NCBI GenBank assembly: GCA_030848705.1
Contig: CM061236.1
Coordinates: 60,097,481-60,161,480, forward strand
Source: Heracleum sosnowskyi
Taxonomy: Eukaryota; Streptophyta; Magnoliopsida; Apiales; Apiaceae
Reading direction: 5' to 3'
DNA: 64,000 nt
The translations under genes were made by a program, and so were the position numbers. The notes under the pieces were generated by a model. It was not told where the DNA came from, did no database searches, and saw only the letters and a program-made list of their open reading frames with translations. Shown piece by piece: positions 27,199 through 41,400 of this stretch. Position 1 is the first letter of the stretch. The number at the start of each line of letters is the position of its first letter.

Positions 27199-30100
27199 TG
27201 TAAAATCCGGGAAAATTACGTGTTATTATATGATGTGAAATGAAATTTTAATTTCATATTAAGAGTTATTAAATGATTTATCTGTTTAAACGTGCTAAGT
27301 TATTCGTTAAATGATTGAATATGTGATATTGTGGTGCTATGTGAAATGTGTGGGGAATTAGAAACTATTTTGAAAAGGATGTCATACTATTTTATTCTAT
27401 TTTAATTATCGAAAAGAAAATTTGGATCGTTCCCAAATTATTCGGAACATTGGTATATCGTTCGTACCAATATTTCATACGTTAAAGTGGGAAGTATTCG
27501 AAAATATTCGTAATTGAGGTATTTTGGTTCGTATATTTTGAATTAAACGATACTTGTAGTTATCCGTACTTTATGGATGATTATCGTATCGAAAAACGTG
27601 TATTCTGCTTTATTAAAGGTTTAAAGCATATATTCTGTTATATTGTATTTAAAACGATCCATCGGATCAATATCGATCCAAAAATGTCGTTTGAGGTATT
27701 ATTTTTCGTTTATTATAAAAAGGCAAATCGTACTTTGTTTTTCGTATAATAAAGCTTAATTACAGTTAAAAATCCGAAAAACCCTAGAACGTGTTCTTCG
27801 TGTTCTTGAGAATCAAATTCAATTTTGAAGGCGTTATCGAAATCCGATTTCGATGTTCTTGTAACCAAATCGAATCTCTCATCATCCCCTATCCAAATCC
27901 ATCATCAAAATCTATGTGGGTATGATTTCTGAGTTTTTCTTATTTTTAATTATTTTAATTAATTTGAATATAGGTTAAATTTTGGGGGAATCTTTGTTTT
28001 TGATTGTTCTTGATAATTGATGATATGAATAAGTTGTATGTGATGTGATGAGTGTGTTGATGATTTTTGTTTGATTTTTTGAGTCTCGAATCAAGCTATA
28101 CGAATTTTTAAAGGTTCACCGGAAAAGCTTAGCTTGTTGCCGGATTTTGAGTTCGAGTTATGTGTTCTTGATATGGTTACCACCAGTAAATAGATCGTGC
28201 AAAGTGGAGTCGATATGTGTAATCTATTTTAAGGTTGGAAGTCGTTTTCTTGACGACCGGAAAAAGTTCCGTCGCGGTGGCGGGGGTATTTTCCGGCGTT
28301 TTCAAACAGTTATGGCATGTTTTTGATTTGTGTTAGCATGATTATGTTGAGACTATGAAACCGTATCATTCCCTTGTAAGAAAGCCGTGATTTGGTCGAA
28401 GTTTGGGTTGCCGGAAACTGGGTAGGTGGCCGGAGTCCGGTGGTGTTCTTGGCGACCCATATCCGTTTCTTGGCGACCCGTTTCCAAAATTTACCCAACC
28501 CGGTTTTGATTTTAAAAACCCTAATTTCATTTCAGAAAAGTGTTTCTGGAATTTTATTTTCAAAATAATTCAAAAATAGTTTAAAAATTCTAAAAATCAT
28601 ATTTTTGATTTAAAAATACATTTTATTATTCAGAAAATTCTGAAAAATTATATTTATTATTTTAAATTCGAAAATTGATTAAACTTCATTATTTTAATTA
28701 TTTTTAATTAACAATTTATTTATTTAATTAATTGATTAATTCTTTTAATCAGTTAATTCTTAAAAATTGATTATTAATTAGATTTAATTAATTTAAAATT
28801 CAGTTTAATTATTTTCAAACCTGATTTATTATTTAAAAATAGTTTGAGCATTTAAAGAGTGTCAATTAATTTTATTAATTGATTTATTTGCATTTAAAAT
28901 ACTTATATTGGGTTTAAAAATCCGATTTTTGATTTAAAAATTTGTTTGTGGCTTATTTAAATTCAAATAAGCTTCGTGTGATGTTTTAAAAATAGTTATA
29001 AGTATTAAGTACTATATGGTTTGTATGAGTTGTGTAATGTGTTTTATAGTCCGTATATGCCCGTACTAGGGCTAGTATCTGAGTTTTAATCTCGTAAATT
29101 ATACCGGACGTCCGATACGTACCCGATTACTTGTTTAAATGTGTTATGTGAATGATGTGGATTATGTGAATTATCTGGTTAGTGAGTTATAAATACGAAT
29201 AACTGTTTTGAGACTTGTTTAAATACTTTGGTCGTGTCTAGTATTGTCACGAGGGGTAGTTGGGATAAAAATTTGGTAGTAATGTTAGAAAATAAGAATG
29301 GTGAGACTGTTGACCTTATATAAGGAGAGTTGTGTCAAGCGAGTTACGAGGATTACTTGTATAGTTAGTTGTGATCATTCTATCAATTGAAATGTGGTTG
29401 TCTATGCAACAGAGGTTATTGGACGAGACGAGTCAGATTATCGAAGTTAAGTTACAATCGTTTATGGAATGTGAAATCATACGTTGAAGACTAAGTACCG
29501 TCTCATGTTTGACTGTCGAGGCTGGCACATGGATTCGAAATGGTAAAAGCAGATTAATGATATTCATAAGAGCGTTAAAGCAAAGAAGGACGGAAGTAGA
29601 GAATCGTGCGATAAGACAGAATAAGGAGGGAATCGTATTATTTCAGCCTTACGAAATAGCTAAGGACCGGAGGCAAGTGTTTATACCCTTGCTTATTAAT
29701 TAAGTGACATTGTCTTGAATTATTATTATTATGAAAGTTGAATACTTCTCACTGAATTTTCAAATGTCGATTCCTTTGCATTCAATTGCAAGTATGTTAT
29801 TTAATCTCGTAAATTGACGAGTATTCTTTTATACCTTTTGAGTTTAGATTCATATTTCCTTGTTGGTTGGAAAAATATAGTTATTGTATTGAAACGATTT
29901 AAAAGATAGTTATGGGCTGTATACTAAGGCCTTCTTTCGAAGACTTGATTTAAAAATGTTAGGTTGGAATATTACCAACCCTAGATGAGCGGGAACTTGT
30001 GAACCCTATGAGGGTAAAAAGGTTATTTTAAATTCTGAAGTTGTGTTACTTGTTCTACAAGTATTCTATTTTCCATCTTGTACCTATGCAAGTATTATTA

Positions 30101-32073
30101 TCATTTCTTGTTAATGCGATCATCTGATCCATTCCTTGAGTCGAATTCATATATGTTGTGCATGATTTAGTTTACTTCCTTCAAATACAAGGCTTATCTA
30201 TTATAAGTATATGTTCGAAGGACTTGAACTATTTCTGTCAGAAGTCAGTAAACCCTTGTTTTCTTCATTTATAAACTTCACCTTGAATATTTTCTTAAAC
30301 TTGAACTTGACTTTCTTGTCACTTACCAGATTAGTAAATCTTAACTAATTCTTCCATGATGTGATAATTTGAACTGTTGAGGCCATCTAGAGCCTGTTCT
30401 TTGAACCCTATTCTATATTGAGTTGTTGCAAATTCTGTTGATATCATAATGCCTGTTTCATATCAGACTTAATCTTGTTGAGCATGTCATTGTTTATTCT
30501 TCATTATATCCCAGTTGTTACATCGATCTCGTCGATGTTTATTATATTGTCACTTTTCATGTGCACCTCCCGATATTGTGTCGATCTCGTCGATACTAGA
30601 TTATATTGTTATTCCTTGATGGATTCTTCATAGTTGAATTGTTTCCTGGAACATGAGTTTTCCAGAGTTTGTTGTATTAAGGTTGTCGATTCTTCCGACA
30701 CCTGATTGTCGAAGTAAGGTTGTCAATTTTTCTGACACCTGACGTATAAAATATAGGATTGGAATGTTTTTAAATGGACCAGTAATGGTCGGACCATATT
30801 TATGGTCGGAATAACTTATGGCCCAGATTGGCCAAGGATCCAGTAGAGGACTTTGCTATAAGCAAGTCCGGGGTTGATGCGTGGCTGGCCAGCAGCACAA
30901 CCTTTGATTTGATAAATGTGAAAAAAAATCCAATTCTAATATCAATTCTTATTTCTGGGATGAATTACATCCATATTATTTGTACTTGTGAGTTATGACC
31001 TGATACTCAGGTTTATTCGTTGCGAGAAGTTGTTGATTCGTTGATTTATAAATAGGGATTTCAATCTTGCTGAAATCACTTACTCTTAATACATTTGGAT
31101 TCCAAATAGTCGAAATCCACTTCATTGATTCCATTGGTAGTCGTGAGATATCTATCTTGATGAGTTTTATTCATACCGCATACCCAGTCGGTACCATGTT
31201 GAAGTCTTTAAGTGCGTTCTTTATTTCATGACCGAGCGTGTTGGCTCATTCTTACTCCTGGATTATTCTACCCTTCCAGAGTTGTTGGTTTCAGAAGATG
31301 TTGTGAATAGATCTGTTATCTTCAAAACTAGTATTTCGTACAAACTACGGTCTTGAAGACATATGAGTTATATTTATTTCATATTTTCTACATAATATTG
31401 TAGTTATTATTGATTCGGTCACCGTGACGACCAATATAAATCTTTTTGTTTTTTAAACTAATCAGTTGCGAGAAGCTGAATGAGAAATTGTGATAAATTA
31501 CTAAACTCGATTTGAGAAGTTTTAAAGATTACAAATGTTCAAAAACAAAAGTTTGTTATTTGAAAATCCAAAGCTTATTTTGGAAACTTTATATATTATA
31601 CTTGATAATGCACTTGCTGAGCAATTCTTTCGCTCATACTTGTCTTCTTTATATATTTTAGCTTTTTAGTAAGAAGGTATATTGGCGAGAGTTGTCCGCA
31701 TATCTGGTCAGAGATGGGAAAGGATAGTAGCGTAAAGACGTTCTGATCCAGAACATTTGGAGCTAGTGAGAGGTTTTGTATATAGATGTTTTCTATTGAA
31801 TAATATATTATATAAGATTAGTTGCCTGGTATACTTCTTATCGAAGTTATACTAGTATATTAGAATTTATGTAAAGAGAATGGTTGTAAAGAAGAGAGAT
31901 TGTTGTAATGAAATTTTGGATTCTTGTTTCTAGCACTATAACCTTTAAAGATTCTTGGTAGAGTTGGGGTCACAGATATTATTATTGTGTTGATTTTTAT
32001 ATTGAACAGGTTGTTTGGATTAAGGGTGCAGTGTGACGACCAAATCCTTTGACCCCGGATTTGGGGCGTTACA
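27199..32073 (+). repeat. 5' LTR, 4,875 bp
   Basis: Begins TGTAAAATCCGGG and ends GGGGCGTTACA immediately before the primer site. The first 2.08 kb is repeated at 34880-36965 with only scattered differences. A GTCGATCTCGTCGAT doublet lies at 30530-30600 and GTTGTCGATTCTTCCGACAC-type repeats at 30682-30745. Short open frames here are not genes. Confidence 0.85.
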
Positions 32074-32076
32074 GGT

Positions 32077-32088
32077 TGGTATCAGAGC
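32077..32088 (+). other. Primer binding site, initiator tRNA-Met
   Basis: TGGTATCAGAGC, the standard plant tRNA-iMet complement, three bases after the LTR. Confidence 0.9.
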
Positions 32089-34879
32089 AGGGTTATAGTA
32101 AAACTAGAAACGAAAGTGTGTAGGAGTGTGTATAGTTATATAAGGAACGTCAGAGCTCATTTAGAGTTCGTGTTGGACTATCGGATATAGTGCCACTGAG
32201 TGAGTTAAAGTAGAGGTATTCGATTGAGATGATTGTGTTGAGCTGGATAGAACTTCTTACGGTTGTAGATGTCTACGACGGAATCTTCAAGGACTATTAC
32301 GAGTTGACGACGACGTACGATACTGATAACTTTGCGACATGGAAAAGAAGGGCTGAAATCGAATAACGAGGTATCGAAGGAGTCGACGGAGGAGTCATGT
32401 GTGAAGACCTTGGTAATACCTTCCCACCCTAAGGAAATATTTGACATTCCTTTAAGCGAAATTTGTGTTGGTGAATATATTCCACCTTTTGACCTTGTAT
32501 TTGATACTTTTGATCAATCATGATTGAAATTGCATCAGAGGTTGTTGTGATATCTATTTCAGATTTGTGAAGCCTGTTGAAAATATGCTATTCGAATTCC
32601 AACTCCTTTATTTTTCAGGGGTGGATAACTCTAGTTATGATGTGATATTACTTGTTGATACATCCCTTTTGTGGTTGTTTTTCTTTTCTGGAAATAACAC
32701 CTTTGGAATCTATTCAATTTCAATCCAAGGTGTGTATTTGAGATTTCTTATCGAAAGGCCCTGATTGTCATTCCAACTCTAAATTTCTTTCATATTTCTC
32801 TACTCCAACTGAGGTAAACAACCCTATTTATAGGGGAAACAAGGACTATCTGTCTGTGTGATAGAAGTCTGATGGGATGCCGTCACTTGTGTGTTGTGAA
32901 ATACAAGAAGGCTAATTACCTTTAGTACTGTCTTAATAGAGACACACAACATTGAGTTCATGTGATCAAATTGGTCTCTCAGTAATTCTTTCACTTCCAA
33001 TAATGTTTGCTTTGGAATATGTAGATTTGGTAACCCCAATTGTGGGACATTTGCTACGATATAGAATCTTTTCACTTCAAAATATCATGAATTTTTGTTA
33101 TACCAAATAATCTGGGAGGTATGCCATTAGGGTGAACTGAAATTTACCCTACCATAATGAACGAAGAATTTGCGATTGAATTACCACGAGCGAAAGCGGA
33201 TTACGATGCGATTAGAATACTAGTAACATATAATGGAGCCAGTTGTTCTCTCTCTATCGATTAACGTTACGATGTGGAAGAGATGAAGTTAGATAATTTA
33301 AAAGTTGATTGGAAATTGGGGGAAAAATGTGTAATTGTGCTGATGATATCCCATGTTGTGGAAGATGAACATAATAGATTTTTGTCTCAATGAGAAGAAC
33401 TTTTAAAATTTGATGATAGGCTAATAATGGAGAATGAGTTAATCTTTGAGTATTTCAGGATTGTATGATATGGTTGCAAGTCTTTTGCTCACGATAGTTA
33501 AGGTAGATCTTACCAGTCAATGTGGATGTATAGGATGAGAATCAAAATGACGTTGAGTTGATCAAGCTGTTTGGGAATTGAGATGGAACCATGGAAAAGG
33601 TGTCCTGAGTGTTACCGCGAATGTATCTTCTGAATTATTTGGGAAATTAGATGGAGATTAATTAAGTTATGGGAACTAAGTAGAACAATTTTAAAGATAT
33701 GGGATTAAGTCACCAAGATGATAAGGAATATTCTCACACTTATAGATAGGGAAAAAAGATGAAGAGGTGTTAATAAGGATTTAAAGACAATGGATGAGGT
33801 AATGAGGGGTTGTTTTCAACTGAAGAGTTAATTGGCATGAAAGGTATGTGATCGTTGAAAGCAGTTGTTAAATATATTGGAGGTAGATAAAGTTGACCCA
33901 AGAATATGGATGGCTGATAGTATTAGTAGAAAAAGGAAGATTAGAGACGTAAATATCTTCGGCTCAAGGATTAGAAAGGATGGAGTTTTAAGGTTATGAT
34001 AACAAGAAATCAACTAGAAGGAATGACGGAAATAAGGATTCAACCAGAATTGATTAAAGAGAAAGGGCTACATAAAGGAAAGAGTTATGGAAAAAGAAAA
34101 GGATTCAATTATAGGAGGGAATGAGAAAGTATAAGGAATAAGAAAGAAATGTAAGAATACATATGAGGGGTTTCAAAAGGATGTTAGTGTTGGTGAATAT
34201 CTAAGTACTTGAGGTGTTGGAAAATGAAGACAGAATAACAGAGGTATAGTAGACAGTTACAACTAAAGAGATTCCTGAATGGAGATGGAAACATGTTAAG
34301 ATAAACTGTGTAATAGAGTTGCTAAGGCTTAGAGCTTATCGTGATGTTATTTGGGTTATTGTTGGCTAATTAATGAGAGATAATAGTACGGCATGGAATG
34401 ACGAGTTCAATTGTATTTGACAGAGATCCGTGACTTAATTAAAGAATTTAGATAGACTATGGTAGTGTACTAAATTTTGAAGGTAATTGGAAGGACCATT
34501 TACCGATGATTAGATTTCCTTACGACAACAGTTACTATGACGATTTTGAAATGCTACCTTACGTCGATCTACTGTGTGTTGGGAAAGTTGCGTATAAGTT
34601 TGCTTACCACCCCGTGAGTGGTGTATTCATAGTATATTTCATAAAAATATGAACCTATAGAGATCTAGTTAAATTGTTCTATGTTGAGTAACCGACTGAG
34701 ATATTGAGTCAGTATGGGAGAGTGATAAGTAATAGAGGAGTCAAATTAGTATGAGTATGAGGAGAAATCCTAAGGTTGAAGAGTCAACCTAGGAATTTGA
34801 GATTTAGATGTTGGAAAAATATCCACCTATGTTTGCGCAAGTTGATTCTGAGGACAGAATCCTGTTAAGGGAGGAAGGA
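32089..34879 (+). pseudogene. Decayed gag-pol of the plus-strand Gypsy element
   Basis: Only 2.8 kb remains where an intact gag-pol needs about 4.5 kb. Recognisable remnants are integrase at 34262-34345 (IPEWRWKH then YRDVIWVIV, matching IPEWKWEH and HDAIWVIMD of the minus-strand element) and the pol C-terminus at 34795-34866 (MLEKYPP then FAQVDSEDRILL). The segment 32540-33140 has no match to Gypsy proteins that I can see and may be a separate insertion. No functional ORF. Confidence 0.7.
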
Positions 34880-36965
34880 TGTAAGATCCGGGAAAATTAC
34901 GTGTTATTATGTGATGTGAAATGAAATTTTAATTTCATATTAAGAGTTATTAAATGATTTATTTGTTTAAACGTGCTAAGTTATTCGTTAAATGATTGAA
35001 TATGTGATATTGTGGTGCTATGTGAAATGTGTGGGGAATTAGAAACTATTTTGAAAAGGATGTCATACTATTTTATTCTATTTTAATTATCGAAAAGAAA
35101 ATTTGGATCGTTCCTAAATTATTCGGAACATTGGTATATCGTTCGTACCAATATTTCATTCGTTAAAGTGGGAAGTATTCGAAAATATTCGTAATGGAGG
35201 TATTTTTGTTCGTATATTTTGAATTAAACGATACTTGTAGTTATCCGTACTTTATGGATGATTATCGTATCGAAAAACGTGTATTCTGCTTTATTAAAGG
35301 TTTAAAGCATATATTCTGTTATATTGTATTTAAAACGATCCATCGGATCAATATCGATCCAAAAATGTCGTTTGGGGTATTATTTTCCGTTTATTATAAA
35401 AAGGCAAATCGTACTTTGTTTTTCGTATAATAAAGCTTAATTACAGTTAAAAATCCGAAAAACCCTAGAACGTGTTCTTCGTGTTCTTGATAATCAAATT
35501 CAATTTTGAAGGCGTTATCGAAATCCGATTTCGATGTTCTTGTAACCAAATTGAATCTCTCATCACCCCCTATCCAAATCCATCATCAAAATCTATGTGG
35601 GTATGATTTCCGAGTTTTTCTTATTTTTAATTATTTTAATTAATTCGAATTTAGGTTAAATTTTGGGGGAATCTTTGTTTTTGATTGTTCTTGATAATTG
35701 ATGATATGAATAAGTTGTATGTGATGTGATGAGTGTGTTGATGATTTTTTTTTGATTTTTTGAGTCCAGAATCGAGCTATACGAATTTTTAAAGGTTCAC
35801 CGAAAAAGCTTAGTTTGTTGCCGGATTTTGAGTTCGAGTTATGTGTTCTTGATATGGTTACCACCAGTAAATAGATCGTGCAAAGTGGAGTCGATATGTG
35901 TAATCTATTTTAAGGTTGGAAGTCGTTTTCTTGACGACCGGAAAAAGTTCCGTCGCGGCGGCGGGGGTATTTTCCGGCGTTTTCAAACAGTTATGGCATG
36001 TTTTTGATGTGTGTTAGCATGGTTATGTCGAGACTATGAAACCGTATCATTCCCTTGTAAGAAAGCCGTGATTTGGTCGAAGTTTGGGTTGCCGGAAACT
36101 GGGTAGGTGGCCGGAGTCCGGTGGTGTTCTTGGCGACCCATATCCGTTTCTTGGCGACCCGTTTCCAAAATTTACCCAACCCGGTTTTGATTTTAAAAAC
36201 CCTAATTTCATTTCAGAAAAGTGTTTCTGGAATTTTATTTTCAAAATAATTCAAAAATAGTTTAAAAATTCTAAAAATCATATTTTTGATTTAAAAATAC
36301 ATTTTATTATTCAGAAAATTCTGAAAAATTATATTTATTATTTTAAATTTGAAAATTGATTAAACTTCATTATTTTAATTATTTTTAATTAATAATTAAT
36401 TTATTTAATTAATTGATTAATTCTTTTAATCAGTTAATTCTTAAAAATTGATTATTAATTAGATTTAATTAATTTAAAATTCAATTTAATTATTTTCAAA
36501 CCTGATTTATTATTTAAAAATAGTTTAAGCATTTAAAGAGTGTCAATTAATTTTATTAATTGATTTATTTGCATTTAAAATAATTATATTGTGTTTAAAA
36601 ATCCGATTTTTGATTTAAAAATTTGTTTGTGGCTTATTTAAATTCAAATAAGCTTCGTGTGATGTTTTAAAAATAGTTATAAGTGCTATATGGTTTTTAT
36701 GAGTTGTGTAATGTGTTTTATAGTCCGTATATGCCCGTACTAGGGCTAGTATCTGAGTTTTAATCTCGTAAATTATACCGGACGTCCGATACGTACCCAG
36801 TTACTTGTTTAAATGTGCTTGTGAATGATGTGGATTATGTGAATTATCTGGTTAGTGAGTTATAAATATGAATAACTGTTTTGAGACTTGTTTAAATACT
36901 TTGGTCGTGTCTAGTATTGTCACGAGGGGTAGTTTAGATAAAAATTTGTCAGTAATGTTAGTAAT
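34880..36965 (+). repeat. 3' LTR, truncated
   Basis: Matches 27199-29285 almost base for base, then stops at AGTAATGTTA, a word directly repeated at the breakpoint (36951-36970). Confidence 0.85.
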
Positions 36966-38419
36966 GTTAGGAAGTAGTGCGAGGTTCGAACCTGAACCTC
37001 TCAAGGAAAAGACCAAAAACTATGGAAGCTCAGGAGAGCAACGGAGCTGATAAAGGAATCTCGGTTGAATTGGGCTTGGATCTTAGTATGCTAAGGCAAT
37101 GGATATAAATTAGGTGAACCTTACAAGGAGGTTCCTATCTTTGAAGGGGTAGCTTCCCCTCAAACACTATTGTCGGATGTTTCCTTACAAAAGGATGGAA
37201 AAAATCTGAATTACCCGGTAGAAGGCGTTTTGGAGGCATTGGAGGTCCGCCAATAAAACTGAAGAAAATGATTATGAACCTCCCATCAATATGGAGAGGT
37301 GCAGCTTCACACACGGATTGCCAAACTTGTTGGAAGCTGCAGCTGGACGTATATTGCCAGCTTCGTCGATGTCTATTCAGACTTCTCCTTCAAGAGAATG
37401 AGAGGCTCTACAAGGTTCAATTCTTGGTCATGGACAAACTACTCCAAAGACTTGGGGGAACAGACTCCGTAGAAGCTTGTTCCAAAATCCAGAAGAAAGT
37501 CCTCTCGAAGAATTCTCTATTGGGTTGAAGGAATAAGGTGATCACCTGGATCAAGTCAAGATTTTCTAACTTCTGCAAACTTCCATGTCTACTTTCTGGA
37601 CATCAAGTCTTTCTCCTTGAGTAAAAGTCTCGGTTAAAGAAATGAGTGGAACATCTGCCTCCCAAATTTCAAGATCTATTGTACTCAGACCAGTTTTCTT
37701 CAAGGGTTTTCACTAGAAGGATTCTGTGTTGAACAGTGTAGCGGAAATACTTTTTGATCCAAGTGTGATTCAACACAACAGACATCAGTACCAAGCTACT
37801 TGATAAATCATTCTCTCCATGATGGTAAGTAAGTGAGGTATGCATAAACTTCCTTAATTTTTGATGTTTCTCATGCAGCCAGTGTTCAAATGATTTTCTT
37901 GAAAACTAAGTTTTCCAGAAAGAGTGAAAATTTTGTCTAAGTCAAAATTTACTCTATCTATGGTATCCTTATCCGTAGATAGTCATTTATAACACTGGAT
38001 TCGTTTCTTTATTTTGTTTATGGATACTGTTATCCGTAGGTAATTTTCTACATCTACGGATACTACTTTTGTTCCTCTACGGATACAGCAAAAAGGTAGT
38101 ATCTATATCTGTAGAAAATTAAACTAAATCTCAACCGTTGTAAGTCATATATCTTTAGCTGAGATGCTTGTAGTATACATAATATCTGGCATTATTGATC
38201 AGTAGCTCTACTGGGAAGCTGAAAAGCTCATGCAAAGTAGTTTTGAGGAGCTAAATGAGTATTTTCTTTTAAATTCTCATACCATCTATTGATAAAACTG
38301 AATTGAATACCAAGGTAGGAATTTCATGCTTTGAAAATTAGTTGGTGATCTCCCTCATGACTAAGTAACAGTATGCCAAAAATTATGTTAACCACTTGTT
38401 TTTGTTCTAGTACCTAAAC
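36966..38419. other. Unassigned stretch with GGATAC/TATCCGTAG inverted motifs
   Basis: No gene recognised. At 37965-38125 five copies of a TATCCGTAG-like motif occur in both orientations (for example GTTATCCGTAG and CTACGGATAC), able to pair as hairpins. The arrangement resembles the motif arrays of the SIRE-like elements further right, so this may be a relic of a third such element. Confidence 0.4.
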
Positions 38420-41400
38420 TGTGACGCCCTCCAAACCCGGGGTACAGATTTGAGGAGTCATCCGACCAATGGAACACTATTTAACACATGCATAATATAT
38501 AAAGAAACAAATACCCCTTAACCAAGACCACATCCAGATTATGGCAATGAACACAAGCTACTACAATATTTTATTAATACAATACCAGTTTTATCAGAGT
38601 TATTACATCACAACTAAAGTTCAAATCTAGACATCTAATCTAGAAAAGCAAAACAACAACTACCCTGCCAATGACAATGACTCGAGGGGCTCTCCTGGCT
38701 GCTGGTGAACTATCGGTCACGCTATGCCGACTCATACTCTCGCTTCACTGGAATAGGGTTAGAAAACAACAAGCAAGAGTGAGCCAAATTGCTCAGCAAA
38801 CATCATATGAATCATTTCTATCACGATTGTAAGGATATGAATTTATGATATCAGAATCAACGATATTTAGCTAACACATGCTTTGTATCAATAACAATTG
38901 AAGAAAAAGAATTAGAATTTGGCTTATACATTTTATTCAAATCAAAGGTTGTGCTGCTGGCCAGCCACACATCAACCCCGGACTAGCTCACAGCATAGTC
39001 CTCTACTGGATCCTAGGCCAAACTGGGCCTTAAGTTATTCCGACCATAAATATGGCCCGACCAATTACTGGTCCATTTTAAAAACATGCCAAATCTATCA
39101 TAGGGTATAAACAATAACATGCTCAATAAGATAAACTCAATGTATAATAATTGCAAAAGAGCTTCAACTGCTCAGTATCAAATGAAGATCGAGAAAGAAT
39201 CATGGAATAATTTCAATGGTACAGTGTACTCATTCAATAAGGAAATCAAGATTGGTAATCGATAATCAATGACCGTAATCAATAGTCAAGATGGAAGTCA
39301 AATAATCGATGGTTGTCAATAATAATCAAAGGATGATAAACAATAACAAATGGTGGTAAACAATAATCAAGTGAATTGGAAATAAGGGTTTCCGATGCAG
39401 ATCAAATCAAAGAATCAAGAATCTCTAAGGAAATGGAATCAGTTGTCCAAATGCGGTTAAAAGATTGATAATTTGAATTGTTCTGGGGATAACGATATTC
39501 AAGTAATCAAGACAACAATAAATTTTATCACAAGTAAAGGCACAGATACTTGCCTGGTCTAAGCTACTGTCGGATCGACTCTGCTCACTCTACCTTTCCC
39601 TTGCTCTGGGAACTCGATTCTATAATTAAACAACTCATCACAATAAGTCTAACTATTCTCGTTCTACTCTCGACACTTATTCAATCAATAATCACATTTA
39701 AACAAGTAACCGGTTACGTATCGGACGTCCAGTATGATTTACGATATTTAAAACACAGATATTTGCCCTAGTACGGGCATATACAGACTATAAAACACAA
39801 CACACAATTAATATGAACCATATAGCACTTATAAACATTTTTAAAACATCATACGAAACTTATTTGAATTTTAAATAAGTCACGCTTAATTTTTTAAATC
39901 AAAACTCGGATTTTTAAATCCAATATAAACATTTGAATGCAAATAAATCAATTAATAAAATTAATTGACACTTTTTAAATGCTCAAACTATTTTTAAATA
40001 AATAAATAGGCTTGAAAATAATTAAACTGAATTTTTAATTAATTAAATCTAATTAATAATTAATTTTTAAGAATTAATTGATTAAAAGAAATAACCAATT
40101 AATTAATAAATTAATTATTAATTAAAAATAATTAAAAAAATTAAGTTTAATCAATTTTCGGATTTAAAATAATAAATATAATTTTCCAGAATTTTTCTGA
40201 TATGAAAATATATTTTTAAAATAAAAATATGAATTTTTAAAGTTTTTAAACTATTTTTGAATTAAATTTAAAAAATAAAATCCAAAAACAGTTTTCAGAA
40301 ATTGAATTAGGGTTTTGAAGATTGAAACCGGGTCAAACTTCGGGTAAACGGGTCGGGAAGAACAAATCCGGGTCACTAAGAACAAACCACCGGTGTCCGG
40401 CGACCGGAATCTTCCATTCCCGATCAAACACAAACCAAACTACAGGGCTTTTGTTCGCTTTTTCAAGACAAACAAATCCCACACACAAACACATACGTAC
40501 GATGCCGGAATCGAGCCCAGAATCCGGTCAAAGAAACCGCCGGCCACGACTCCGACCGGAAACCCGATCTACTCATTCCGTACAAGAAACTCGAAGATTA
40601 ATATGTCAAAATAACGCTTATAACTCACACAATCAAAGCCCCATATCATAATCAATGTCAGATCAATATCAAGAACAGACTATTCAAAATAAGAATTCGG
40701 GTCAAAACCCGAAAATCAAACCCGACTAAATTGAACTTAAACACGAAATTAAATCATGGATTCTTGCTAATTAGAACCCTAGGAACGTGTTAGAAGCAAC
40801 CAATTGGATGGAGAATCAACAGAATGAAAATCCCCAAATCGACCAAGAACCCTAATTTTAATTCGAATGTTAAAAAATTCATATAAAATCGAAAACTTAC
40901 CAGATGATGATGAGGTTGGAAGATTCTGAAACTAGAGATCAAGAGCTTTGATTTGAGTACAAGAACTTCAGATTTGGATTTCAATAGCACCTTGAACGAA
41001 TGGATTAATCTTCAAGAACACGAAGAACACGGTTCAGGAATTTTTAATTTTTGGATAATTAACTGCATATTTCTATGAGTTTCAAGGTACAATTCGTCTT
41101 TTTATATTTTTGGAAAAATAATACCCCAAACAACATTTTTGGATCGATATAGATCCACTGGATCGTTTAAAAACCCTAATTAGGTTAAAAACACGTTTTA
41201 CGAGGAATAATCAGTTAAAAAGGTTGATGATCATCCAATTGATATATATATCATTATATAACTAATGCTCAAGAATACTGGGGCTATAACAAATGTAATA
41301 CCGATATAAAACGATATATCCGTCCCTTTAAGCAATTAGGGTTCGGAACAATATTTCCCTTTTTGAACAAAACGAATTATTCTTGCAGAATCAAATAGGT

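Larger units (their letters stand above)
27199..36965 (+). mobile_element. Degenerate Tekay-like Ty3/Gypsy element, plus strand
   Basis: 5' LTR 27199-32073, primer site 32077-32088, eroded internal region, polypurine tract AAGGGAGGAAGGA (34867-34879) and 3' LTR from 34880. The 3' LTR ends abruptly near 36965 with its last 2.8 kb missing. The LTR shares blocks with the minus-strand Gypsy LTR at 38420-41685 (for example GTCCGTATATGCCCGTACTA and the GGCTGGCCAGCAGCACAACC region), so both belong to one lineage. Confidence 0.85.

Noticed and set aside
28310..28563. Pair of overlapping 62- and 65-codon frames repeated at 35991-36244
   Set aside because: They are repeated because both lie in the two LTRs of the plus-strand Gypsy element; no codon signal or start context supports a gene.
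35194..35430. 78-codon frame in the truncated 3' LTR
   Set aside because: The equivalent region of the 5' LTR (about 27520-27750) lacks the same start, and the frame is an AT-rich chance ORF.
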